Assembly: GCA_964408735.1 (NCBI GenBank)
Contig: CAYPAX010000102.1
Span: 1 to 16,389, forward strand
Reading direction: 5' to 3'
DNA length: 16,389 nt
DNA from: UBA7887 sp964408735
GTDB taxonomy: Bacteria > Pseudomonadota > Alphaproteobacteria > UBA7887
Shown here: positions 10,501-16,389 of the stretch, piece by piece
Layout of the letters: every line of letters starts with the position of its first letter
Position numbering within the stretch: position 1 is the stretch's first letter
Notes under the pieces: model-generated
Databases searched by the model: none
What the model was told of the DNA's origin: nothing
What the model saw: only the letters and a program-made list of their open reading frames with translations
Translations under genes and position numbers: made by a program

Positions 10501-10719
10501 CCGATGATGATCTCGACGGTGACCACGGTGTTCGGCATTCTGCCGGCCGTGGTGATCCCCGGAGCAGGCACCGAGCTTTACCGCGGCGTCGGCGCCATCG
10601 TGCTTTTCGGACTGCTGTTCGCGACCTGCGTCAGCATCGTCTTCCTGCCGCCGCTGCTTACCGTCGTGCTGCGCATCGCCGGTGCCTTTCGAGGCGGCGC
10701 CGGCCGCGAGCCCGCCTGA
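7549..10719 (+). CDS. RND-family efflux transporter permease
   Basis: This 1056-residue inner-membrane transporter is expected to export small molecules by proton antiport as a trimer. The layout is typical: TM1 (about 10-30), a large periplasmic loop (31-335) with VNTSWPGATPQDVEKE (45-60), TM2-TM6 (about 338-490), TM7 (525-548), a second periplasmic loop (549-866) and TM8-TM12 (868-1035). The TM4 motif is GMTLDNSIVV: D404 matches AcrB Asp407, but N405 replaces Asp408. In TM10, GTVVNNPILMV puts N951 where AcrB has Lys940. Such Asn variants are known in non-AcrB branches of the family. It is more likely a general RND permease than a heavy-metal pump, since metal-pump signatures are absent. It is paired with the adaptor; no outer-membrane factor follows. 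The ATG at 7549 is used rather than upstream in-frame codons inside the adaptor gene. Confidence 0.93.
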   Translation: MFEAPIRYGTQLAVVVLILCVIGIMCALRLPVQMIPDLEVRTITVNTSWPGATPQDVEKEILIPQEDYLRTLSGLQRIVSTANMGSARVQLEFPFGIDINEALIKVNNALTQVPSYPENVNEPRIYASSFSSNAFMFFRVQPIPGYPVELDMVRMRDFIEDNVQPRMERVPGVSSVSVVGGAERQVQVRVDPNKLAAAGITLAEVRRLIRARNRDVSAGDLDTGKRRYLLRTVGRFDTVGELETVILVRRGDSIIRLGDVATVSLETFELRQEAFVDGLPTINLFVRKEVGSNVIAIKAAMMPLVDELNAEVLAPARVMMTPISDDVRYVRASVVNVWRNLAIGSLLATIILWLFLRSLPATLIGIVGIPVCTIAAFIGLYLAGRTVNVISLAGVAFAIGMTLDNSIVVLETIERFRRQGMEKRAAALAGVRQVWPAVLASTLTTVLVFAPILFIEEEAGQLFSDIAIAISGAIVASMLIAVTVVPSAAARFNLSRKQTWRDPLDWLGIGFRALVVGFVGWLVRGPVRAGATALAILVGAAWVIVALTPPAEYLPEGEEAKTFSVMIAPAGYNLAEMSDVAKELHRDFVPYIGADPALYAAGKSDVPAMAWIVTFVNPKRVFMIAETVDPSQIDDLMEAVNGRFREFPGMRGFSSRGSIISSNDGGSRSVNLDIAGADLEDIYRVANAVYRRAGEVLDEPEIDSNPRSLVLAQPLIELRPKWTRAAELGFSVDELGFAVAALTDGAYVGEFLLDGDRVDIFLYGTEEAAGTLSSLPGLPLYSPQEGIVPVEAVVELVERVDTDTLRRLDGRRTVSVNIIPPRTVALESAVGIVKEDLVAHLRRSGQVPAGVSIDISGASDQLETTREALFDNFLIALILSYLLLVAIFSHWGFPFVIMTSVPLGVAGGIVGLWLLNDYGALLANLGIAATHQPFDMITMLGFVILLGTVVNNPILMVHQAVRNIREEGMVAEMAVRSALAVRLRPMMISTVTTVFGILPAVVIPGAGTELYRGVGAIVLFGLLFATCVSIVFLPPLLTVVLRIAGAFRGGAGREPA

Positions 10720-10793
10720 CGCGGCCATCGGGACGTCGACAGCGGCTACTGCAATATTGAGAACCCGTGTTAGCTTTCCGCGGGGAGAGGGTT
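10720..10793 (+). other. Short spacer between the RND permease gene and the cyclase gene
   Basis: In these 74 nt no terminator hairpin with a T-run and no clear promoter is visible. The only clear element is GGGGAGAGG (10782-10790) just before the cyclase ATG at 10794. Read-through from the efflux operon is possible. Confidence 0.4.
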
Positions 10794-13700
10794 ATGTCAG
10801 ACACCCGGCAGTGGCTGGAAGCGTTGGGCCTGGGCCAATATGCCGACGCGTTCGACGAGAACGCGCTGGACTGGGAGCTGCTGCCCGATCTGACCGACGA
10901 ACTGCTCGAAAAGGTGGGCGTGAGCGCGGTCGGACACCGCATGAAGGTCCTCAAGGCCGCCGCCGCCCTGGCCGCTGCGCCGGCGCCTGTCGCCGGCCCC
11001 GCGCCGACGCCTTCGCCGGAAGCCGAGCGGCGCCAGTTGACGGTCATGTTCTGCGACCTGGTGGGCTCGACGGCGCTCTCCGAGCGGCTCGACCCGGAAG
11101 ACCTGCGGGCGCTGATGACGGCGTATCGCGACGCGGCCGGCGCGGTAGTGGCGCGCTACGACGGTACCGTCGCGCAATATCTCGGCGACGGGCTGATGAT
11201 CTATTTCGGCTGGCCGAACGCCCACGAAGACGATGCCGTCCGAGCCGTGCGCGCCGGCCTCGACATCGTCGCGACGGTCAAGGGGCTCGCCGCACCTGAC
11301 CCGCTCGCCGTTCGCATCGGCATCGCCACCGGCCCGGTCGTCGTCGGCCACAGCGCAGACGAGCAATCCGATGCCAGCCTGGCCGTCGGCGAGACGCCCA
11401 ATATTGCCGCTCGCTTGCAATCGCTGGCGGAGCCGGATGCGGTGATCCTGGCCGACAACACGCGCCGGCTGATAGCCGGGACGTTCGAGCTGGACGACCT
11501 CGGCAGCCATGACGTGAAGGGCATCTCGGCGCCGGTCTCGGTCTACCGCGTGGTGGGCGAAAGCGCGCTGGAGAGCCGTTTCGAGGCGGCACATCAGATT
11601 GCCCTGACGCCGCTGGTGGGGCGCGATGAGGAAATCGGCTTGTTGCTCAAACGCTGGGAGCAGGCATGCGACGGCGATGGCCAGATCGTCGTGGTATCGG
11701 GCGAGCCCGGCATCGGCAAGTCACGCATCACCCAGACCCTGCGCGAACGCATCGGCGGCGAAGCGCATGTCCGCCTGCGCTACCAATGCTCGCCCTACCA
11801 TATCAATTCGGCCTTCCACCCCATCATCGACCAGCTGGCGCGCGCGGCGCGATTCGCGCGCGAGGACGGCGCCGAGGCCAGGCTCGACAAGCTCGAATCC
11901 TTGTTGCGGCAAACGCCGGGTGAGGCGCCGGCGCCGCTGGCCCTGTTCGCGACCATGTTGTCGCTGCCGGCCGATCGCTTTCCGCCGCTGCCACCGAGCG
12001 CGCAACAGCAAAAGCAGGATTTCATTGCGGCACTGGCCGATCAGACAGTGGCATTGTCGACGTCCAGCCCGGTGCTGATGATCTTCGAAGATGCCCACTG
12101 GATCGATCCAAGCACGCTCGAGGCTCTGGATCGGGTCATTGACCGCATCCAGGATGCCGCCGTGCTGCTGGTGATCACCTGTCGGCCGGAATTCGCCGTG
12201 CCCTGGACCGCCCGCGGACATGTCACCCTGCATTCGCTGAACCGCCTGGGCCGCCGGCAGGGCGCGGACATGGTGGCCAGGGTGAGCGGCGGCAAGGCCA
12301 TGCCGGACGAGGTGCTGGATCAGATCATCGCCAAGACGGATGGCGTGCCGTTGTTTGTCGAGGAGTTGACCAAGACCGTGCTGGAAGCGGGTTTTCTCAG
12401 GGCCGAGAAAGATCGCTATGTCATGGATGGCCCGCTGCCGCCGCTGGCCGTGCCGGCAACCCTGCAGGACAGCTTGATGGCGCGCCTCGACCGCCTTGGC
12501 GGCGTCAAGGAGATCGCACAGATCGGCGCCTGCATCGGTCGCGAGTTCGGATATGACCTGCTCTCTGAGATCGCGCCGCGGAACGGTCTCGATACCGCCC
12601 TTGACGAGCTGCTCGCCAGCGAACTGATTTTCCGTCATGGCCACGGCGAGGAGGCGACATTTTCCTTCAAGCACGCGCTGGTCCAGGATGCCGCCTATGA
12701 GAGCCTGCTGAAGTCCCGGCGACAAGAGATACATGCCAATATCGCGTCTGCTTTGCGGTCGCGGCAGGCGAGCCCGGAGCTGATCGCGTATCACTATACC
12801 GAGGCACAGCGGTTCGATGATGCGATTCCGTATTGGTTGTTAGCCGGCCAATCGGCATCCGAAACTTCGGCGCTGGCGGAGGCCGCAGGACATCTGCGAC
12901 GCGGCATCGAGATCATCGAGAGCCTGCCTGCGACGCCGCAACGGGAGCAAAAGGAATTCCGCTTCCGGACGCTGTCCGGCTCGATCTACATCGCGTTGCA
13001 CGGCTTCGCGGCACCGGAGACCGTTGCGGCCTATAATCGTGCCTATGAGCTGCGCGATACGGTTGACGACCCGGAAGACCTGGTCCCCATGTTTTATGGC
13101 TTGTGGGTGATCCGCAATGTCCTCAGCGAGCACGGCGAGGCACTGACCTTTGCCGACTCAATCCTCGAGACCGCGGACACCGCCGACAATGTCTTGACGC
13201 GAATGCTCGGCTACCGGATGCGCGGCACAAGCCGGCTCTATCTTGGCCGCATGGCCGACGCTCGCCGCGACCTGGAGGCTTCCCTGGAGCTGTACCGCCC
13301 AGGCGAACATGACGCCTTGGCATATCGCTATGCCCAGGATCCGGTTATTGCCGGGCAAAGCATATTGGCGTGGAACCTGGCGCTTGCCGGCTATGCCGAC
13401 CAAGCCTTGCAACTTGCCGAACAGATCGTCGATCGGGCCGAGACCTTGGCCCACGCGCCATCGTCCGGGTGGGCCTATAATTTTGCCGGCCTGAGGATCG
13501 GAATGTTGCGCCGGGATTGGAACAGAATAGAGACATTCATCGATCGGCTTCGGGCGTTATCCCGGCAACATGGCCTGGCGCATTGGTTGGAGTTGGCCAA
13601 TATCGCGGATGGCTGGCGGCGGGCATGCGCAGGCGAGGAGCAAGGTCTGCAACAAATCAAGATCGATTTGAACGACAGACTGAAGAACAAACCCGAAAGA

Positions 13701-14111
13701 CTCTATCTTCCGGAGACCTATGCCCAGTTGGCGGAGGCCCATCTCGAATGCGGCTCGGCGCAAGCGGCGCACGACGCCATCACCGCCGCACTGGAAATCG
13801 TTGCCCGAACCGACGAGCGGTTTTACGAGGCTGAGCTTTACCATATTCGTGGCAAGGCGTTGCTGGCAATCGAACCAAACGCCGATGCAGCGGCGGCTGA
13901 GGCATTCGAACACGCGATCGATATCGCACAATCGCAACAAGCCAAACTGTGGGAGCTGCGCGCCAGCACTTCGCTCGCTCGCCACCGGCAGTCTCAGGGC
14001 AGAGCCACCGAGGCCCGCGACCTCCTCGCTCCGGTCTACGACTGGTTCACAGAAGGCTTCGACACGCCCGATCTGCTAGCCGCCAAGGCCTTATTGCAAG
14101 AGCTGAATTAG
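10794..14111 (+). CDS. SAM domain-class III nucleotidyl cyclase-AAA ATPase-TPR signalling protein
   Basis: This 1105-residue soluble protein likely makes a cyclic nucleotide under control of a large nucleotide-binding and repeat region. Order: sterile alpha motif domain (about 5-60, WLEALGLGQYADAF), Ala/Pro linker, class III cyclase domain (about 80-255), ATPase domain (about 270-530) and alpha-helical TPR-like region (about 660-1105). Cyclase metal aspartates are D88 (CDLVGST) and D132 (YLGDG). The transition-state pair is N203 and R207 (PNIAARL). The residue equivalent to the adenine-reading Lys is Q128, so substrate choice or activity is uncertain. Walker A is GEPGIGKS (303-310) and Walker B LMIFEDAHW (428-436). 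The ATG at 10794 is preferred over an in-frame GTG at 10767 because GGGGAGAGG directly precedes it. This architecture is common in alphaproteobacteria and resembles STAND-type regulators. Neither the signal nor the target is evident. Confidence 0.9.
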   Translation: MSDTRQWLEALGLGQYADAFDENALDWELLPDLTDELLEKVGVSAVGHRMKVLKAAAALAAAPAPVAGPAPTPSPEAERRQLTVMFCDLVGSTALSERLDPEDLRALMTAYRDAAGAVVARYDGTVAQYLGDGLMIYFGWPNAHEDDAVRAVRAGLDIVATVKGLAAPDPLAVRIGIATGPVVVGHSADEQSDASLAVGETPNIAARLQSLAEPDAVILADNTRRLIAGTFELDDLGSHDVKGISAPVSVYRVVGESALESRFEAAHQIALTPLVGRDEEIGLLLKRWEQACDGDGQIVVVSGEPGIGKSRITQTLRERIGGEAHVRLRYQCSPYHINSAFHPIIDQLARAARFAREDGAEARLDKLESLLRQTPGEAPAPLALFATMLSLPADRFPPLPPSAQQQKQDFIAALADQTVALSTSSPVLMIFEDAHWIDPSTLEALDRVIDRIQDAAVLLVITCRPEFAVPWTARGHVTLHSLNRLGRRQGADMVARVSGGKAMPDEVLDQIIAKTDGVPLFVEELTKTVLEAGFLRAEKDRYVMDGPLPPLAVPATLQDSLMARLDRLGGVKEIAQIGACIGREFGYDLLSEIAPRNGLDTALDELLASELIFRHGHGEEATFSFKHALVQDAAYESLLKSRRQEIHANIASALRSRQASPELIAYHYTEAQRFDDAIPYWLLAGQSASETSALAEAAGHLRRGIEIIESLPATPQREQKEFRFRTLSGSIYIALHGFAAPETVAAYNRAYELRDTVDDPEDLVPMFYGLWVIRNVLSEHGEALTFADSILETADTADNVLTRMLGYRMRGTSRLYLGRMADARRDLEASLELYRPGEHDALAYRYAQDPVIAGQSILAWNLALAGYADQALQLAEQIVDRAETLAHAPSSGWAYNFAGLRIGMLRRDWNRIETFIDRLRALSRQHGLAHWLELANIADGWRRACAGEEQGLQQIKIDLNDRLKNKPERLYLPETYAQLAEAHLECGSAQAAHDAITAALEIVARTDERFYEAELYHIRGKALLAIEPNADAAAAEAFEHAIDIAQSQQAKLWELRASTSLARHRQSQGRATEARDLLAPVYDWFTEGFDTPDLLAAKALLQELN

Positions 14112-14276
14112 GGCGCATTTGCAGGGTCCAAGAAGACGATGCCGTCCAAGCCGTGCGCGCCGGCCTCGACATCGTCGCGACAGTCCGGCCTGGAGCGCCG
14201 CGACTGAGAAGTGCCTTGCCGGGCTTCGGCTGGTGCGGTTTACTTTTGTTGCGAGACCGGAAAAAAGGTGGAGACC
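14112..14276 (+). other. Intergenic region holding a cyclase-gene remnant
   Basis: These 165 nt lie between the cyclase stop and the PAS-protein start. The first part contains the duplicated cyclase fragment (14132-14185). The rest shows no gene, no strong terminator and only a weak promoter-like pair (TTGCCG at 14216, TACTTT at 14241, 19 nt apart). The AAGGTGGAG at 14265-14273 is the ribosome-binding site of the PAS gene. Confidence 0.6.
14132..14185 (+). pseudogene. 54-bp remnant copy of the cyclase catalytic-domain coding sequence
   Basis: This stretch matches 11226-11279 inside the upstream cyclase gene at 52 of 54 positions. The mismatches are 14148 (A for G, Arg to Gln) and 14182 (A for G, silent). 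It reads EDDAVQAVRAGLDIVATV, equivalent to residues 146-162 of the cyclase, but has no start and lies in a different frame from the preceding gene. Similarity fades on both sides. It is best read as debris of a second, tandem cyclase paralogue, or of a partial duplication. Confidence 0.75.
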
Positions 14277-16389
14277 GTGACCAGCGATCGGCGCCAGGCT
14301 ATGGCCGGCAACGATGGTGCGCGATTCCTCGATATCCTGGAGAGCTGGGGTCAGGCAATCGCGATCCGCCAGGACGGTAAGCTCGTCTTCGCCAATCAGG
14401 CCTTTGCCACGCTGTATGGCTATGACTCCCCGCAGGAGATTGCGCCGCCTCACTCGGATGGCGAGGGCGAGTGCGAGGCCTCTCTCGACTCTTTCGAGGT
14501 GGAGGCGGTCCGCAAGGATGGTGCCGCGTGGTGGGCGGAATTCCGCGGCCAGGAGATCGACTGGAACGGCGCACCCGCCGTCATGTTCGCTGTCAACGAT
14601 ATCAGCGAGCGCAAGCGCGCCGAGGCGTCAACGAGCGAGAGTGAGGATCTGGCAAGGCGCGAGGCACGACTGCGGGCCATATTGGACAACGCCATCGACG
14701 GTATCGCCACCATCGACGAGCACGGCACCGTCGAATCGTTCAACCCTGCCGCCGAGCGCATTTTCGGCTATACGACCGAAGAGGTCGTAGGCCGCAATAT
14801 CAACCTGCTCATGCCCGAGCCCGACCGCGACCGACACGATGGCTATGTGAACAATTATCTGACGACGGGTGAGGCCAAGATCATCGGCAGGGGCCGCGAA
14901 GTCGCCGGCCGTCACAAGGATGGCCACGAGGTTCCGATCGAGCTGGCAGTTGCCGATTCCTCGATCGACGGCGAGCGCCGCTTTACCGGCATCATGCGTG
15001 ATGTCAGCGAGCGCAAACGGGCCGAGGAGGATTTGGCCCAGGCCGAACGAAATTTCCGTACGATTCTCGATTCCAGCCCTATCGGCATTTCGGTTGTCGA
15101 TCCCGAGTCCAAGCAGCGCCGTTACGTCAATCCGCGCTTCCTTGAGCTTATGGGGGCGGCAAGTGCCGAAGAGCTTGCCTCGCGACCCGCGGTCGATAGC
15201 TATGTCGATATCGAGGAATTTGCTCGCCTCGATGCCCGCCTTGATGCCGGCGAATTGTTCGTCGATGTGGATGTGGCGCGCCGACGGCTCGACGGCAGCG
15301 AATGGTGGTGCCTGCTGAACAGCACGACGTCCACCTATGCAGGACAAGACTCCCACATCGTCTGGATCTATGACAATACGGAGCGCAAGCTCGCTGCCGA
15401 AGAGATCAGCCGCCAATCCGAGCTTGTGAGGCAAGTTCTCGGTACCGTCCATCAGGGCGTGGTTAAGTTGGACGGGAACCGCAATATCGAGACCTGGAAC
15501 CGGCAATATGAAGATATATTCGGCATTCCCGATGGGTTCCTGGAAGCTGGCCAGCCGATCGAGGTGCTCACCCGTTACTTGGCAGAGAAAGGCGAATTCG
15601 GCGAAGGCGACATTGAAACGCTAGTCGAGCAACGTCTGAAGATACTCGGCAGCGACACGGCGGCCCGCCGGGAGGCCCCGTTGAGCGGGGGCCGCATCCT
15701 GGACGTTGCCGCGGAGCCTACCAGTGACGGTGGCCTGGTCATCACCTATACCGACATCACGGGGCACAAGCGCGCCGCCGAAAAGATCGATCAGCAAGCG
15801 CAATTGCTGAGCCAAGTGCTCGATACCGTTGCCCAGGGGGTGGTCAAATTCGACAGCGATCGCAAGCTTGCGGTCTGGAACCGGCAATACCAGGACATGC
15901 TCGGCCTTCCCGACGGACTCATGCGGATTGGGCGGTCGAACCTTGATCTGGCACTGTACCTGGCCAAACACGGCAGCTATGGCGGCGGCGATGTCGAGAG
16001 CCTTGTCGAAGAACGGCTGCAATCGCTGTGGAGCGGCACGGCAAGCCGCACCGAGGTCAGTTTCGGCGATAACCGAACCTTCGATATCGCCGCCGAGCCG
16101 ACCAACGACGGTGGCCTGGTCATCACCTACACCGACATCACCGATATCAAGGAAGCTCAAGCCGAGCTTGAAGAAAACCGGCAAGTTCTGCGAGATGTCC
16201 TCGACAATATCGGCCAGGCGGTCGTCAGGTACGACAACCGGCGAAACTTGCTGATCTGGAACCGAAACTTTCAGGATATGCAGCAGTTTCCGGACGAGCT
16301 GATGAAGGTGGGACAATCTGTCCTGGCGCTCGCCGTGAGGTGGTCCCACATTGTTGGACAGGTTGGCGGCCTAGTTAAGGTGTATTCCG
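14277..16389 (+). CDS. Multi-PAS sensor protein with FixL-like PAS and tandem PAS_7 domains (partial at right edge)
   Basis: The frame is open from GTG 14277 to the window edge (704 codons). No catalytic output domain is reached. No membrane segment is seen, so it is probably cytoplasmic. PAS1 spans about 15-112. PAS2 (about 130-245) is FixL-like: GRNINLLMPEPDRDRHDGY places H187 at the FixL haem-ligand position, and IIGRGRE places R207 at the distal Arg. PAS3 spans about 257-372. PAS_7 units follow at about 386-495 and 513-622, with a third beginning at 640. Segments end in ERK/KRAE-type linkers typical of PAS chains. The GTG is chosen for AAGGTGGAG upstream; GTG 14268 and ATG 14301 are alternatives, and the nearest upstream in-frame stop is at 14205. 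From about residue 687 the PAS_7 pattern is lost where IS-like DNA begins, so the true gene may be broken there. The C-terminus could have been a histidine kinase or GGDEF/EAL domain. Confidence 0.85.
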   Translation, partial: MTSDRRQAMAGNDGARFLDILESWGQAIAIRQDGKLVFANQAFATLYGYDSPQEIAPPHSDGEGECEASLDSFEVEAVRKDGAAWWAEFRGQEIDWNGAPAVMFAVNDISERKRAEASTSESEDLARREARLRAILDNAIDGIATIDEHGTVESFNPAAERIFGYTTEEVVGRNINLLMPEPDRDRHDGYVNNYLTTGEAKIIGRGREVAGRHKDGHEVPIELAVADSSIDGERRFTGIMRDVSERKRAEEDLAQAERNFRTILDSSPIGISVVDPESKQRRYVNPRFLELMGAASAEELASRPAVDSYVDIEEFARLDARLDAGELFVDVDVARRRLDGSEWWCLLNSTTSTYAGQDSHIVWIYDNTERKLAAEEISRQSELVRQVLGTVHQGVVKLDGNRNIETWNRQYEDIFGIPDGFLEAGQPIEVLTRYLAEKGEFGEGDIETLVEQRLKILGSDTAARREAPLSGGRILDVAAEPTSDGGLVITYTDITGHKRAAEKIDQQAQLLSQVLDTVAQGVVKFDSDRKLAVWNRQYQDMLGLPDGLMRIGRSNLDLALYLAKHGSYGGGDVESLVEERLQSLWSGTASRTEVSFGDNRTFDIAAEPTNDGGLVITYTDITDIKEAQAELEENRQVLRDVLDNIGQAVVRYDNRRNLLIWNRNFQDMQQFPDELMKVGQSVLALAVRWSHIVGQVGGLVKVYS
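15432..16335 (+). repeat. Tandem PAS_7 coding repeats, 381-bp period
   Basis: Three PAS_7 coding units begin at 15432, 15813 and 16194, exactly 381 bp (127 codons) apart. The W-N-R motif codons at 15495, 15876 and 16257 keep the same phase. A 35-bp segment coding for DGGLVITYTDI (15726-15760) recurs at 16107-16141 with one mismatch. The third unit is cut off after about 142 bp. The exact spacing and local identity indicate fairly recent intragenic duplication. Confidence 0.8.
16336..16389 (+). mobile_element. Probable left end of an IS3/IS150-type insertion sequence (partial)
   Basis: PAS_7 similarity stops at the codons for LALA. The DNA then begins TGAGGTGGTCCCACATTGTT followed by GGACAGG. 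This resembles the terminal inverted repeats of IS3-family elements, notably the TGTTGGAC block I recall from the IS150 end. The following bases to the edge (AGTTAAGGTGTATTCC) look like the short leader before a transposase start. The other end lies outside the window, so target-site duplication cannot be checked. The boundary may be off by a few bases. Confidence 0.5.

Noticed and set aside
14628..16349. Minus-strand open frames at 14628-15506 and 15621-16349 showing internal similarity to each other
   Set aside because: Their mutual similarity only mirrors the PAS_7 repeats on the plus strand, and they have no supporting start signals or family motifs.

Overview
The window is GC-rich, densely coding DNA, most likely from an alphaproteobacterium. 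This is inferred from the codon bias, an FNR/FixK-type box, a FixL-like PAS domain, tandem PAS_7 domains and a SAM-domain class III cyclase with ATPase and TPR regions, all common in that class. No rRNA, tRNA or CRISPR array is visible. The genus cannot be named from the sequence alone.

Left block (69-3533), stress and methylation: a minus-strand catechol O-methyltransferase (COMT) homologue with two predicted N-terminal membrane helices is divergent from an Hsp20 small heat-shock gene. The gap between them holds a perfect 14-bp FNR/FixK-type palindrome (1072-1085) with a -10-like hexamer at the spacing expected for a class II activated promoter of hsp20. Hsp20 runs tail-to-tail, 9 bp apart, into a minus-strand FtsH-type membrane AAA+ zinc protease, so a holdase and a quality-control protease sit side by side.

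Middle block (3647-10719), metabolism and export: phosphoenolpyruvate carboxylase (ppc, GTG start) is followed after 46 nt by a periplasmic adaptor (TTG start) and, 1 nt later, an RND inner-membrane permease. The adaptor and permease are clearly one transcription unit. No outer-membrane channel gene is present. The permease has Asn at two positions that are charged in the AcrB proton relay.

Right block (10794-16389), signalling: a 1105-residue protein combines a SAM domain, a class III nucleotidyl cyclase domain, an AAA/STAND-type ATPase and a TPR-like C-terminus. The 165-nt gap after it carries a 54-bp near-copy (52/54) of the cyclase's own catalytic-domain coding sequence, a likely scar of a lost or recombined paralogue. 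Next comes a multi-PAS protein with a FixL-like PAS (His and Arg matching the haem ligand and distal Arg), followed by tandem PAS_7 domains repeating at exactly 381 bp. In its third PAS_7 unit the homology stops abruptly at about 16335, where the DNA begins to look like the terminal repeat of an IS3/IS150-type insertion sequence. The sensor gene is therefore probably interrupted just before the window ends.

Together, a low-oxygen-type control site on hsp20, a candidate haem-PAS oxygen sensor and a cyclase suggest an oxygen- or stress-responsive neighbourhood. Linking these three into one circuit is inference.
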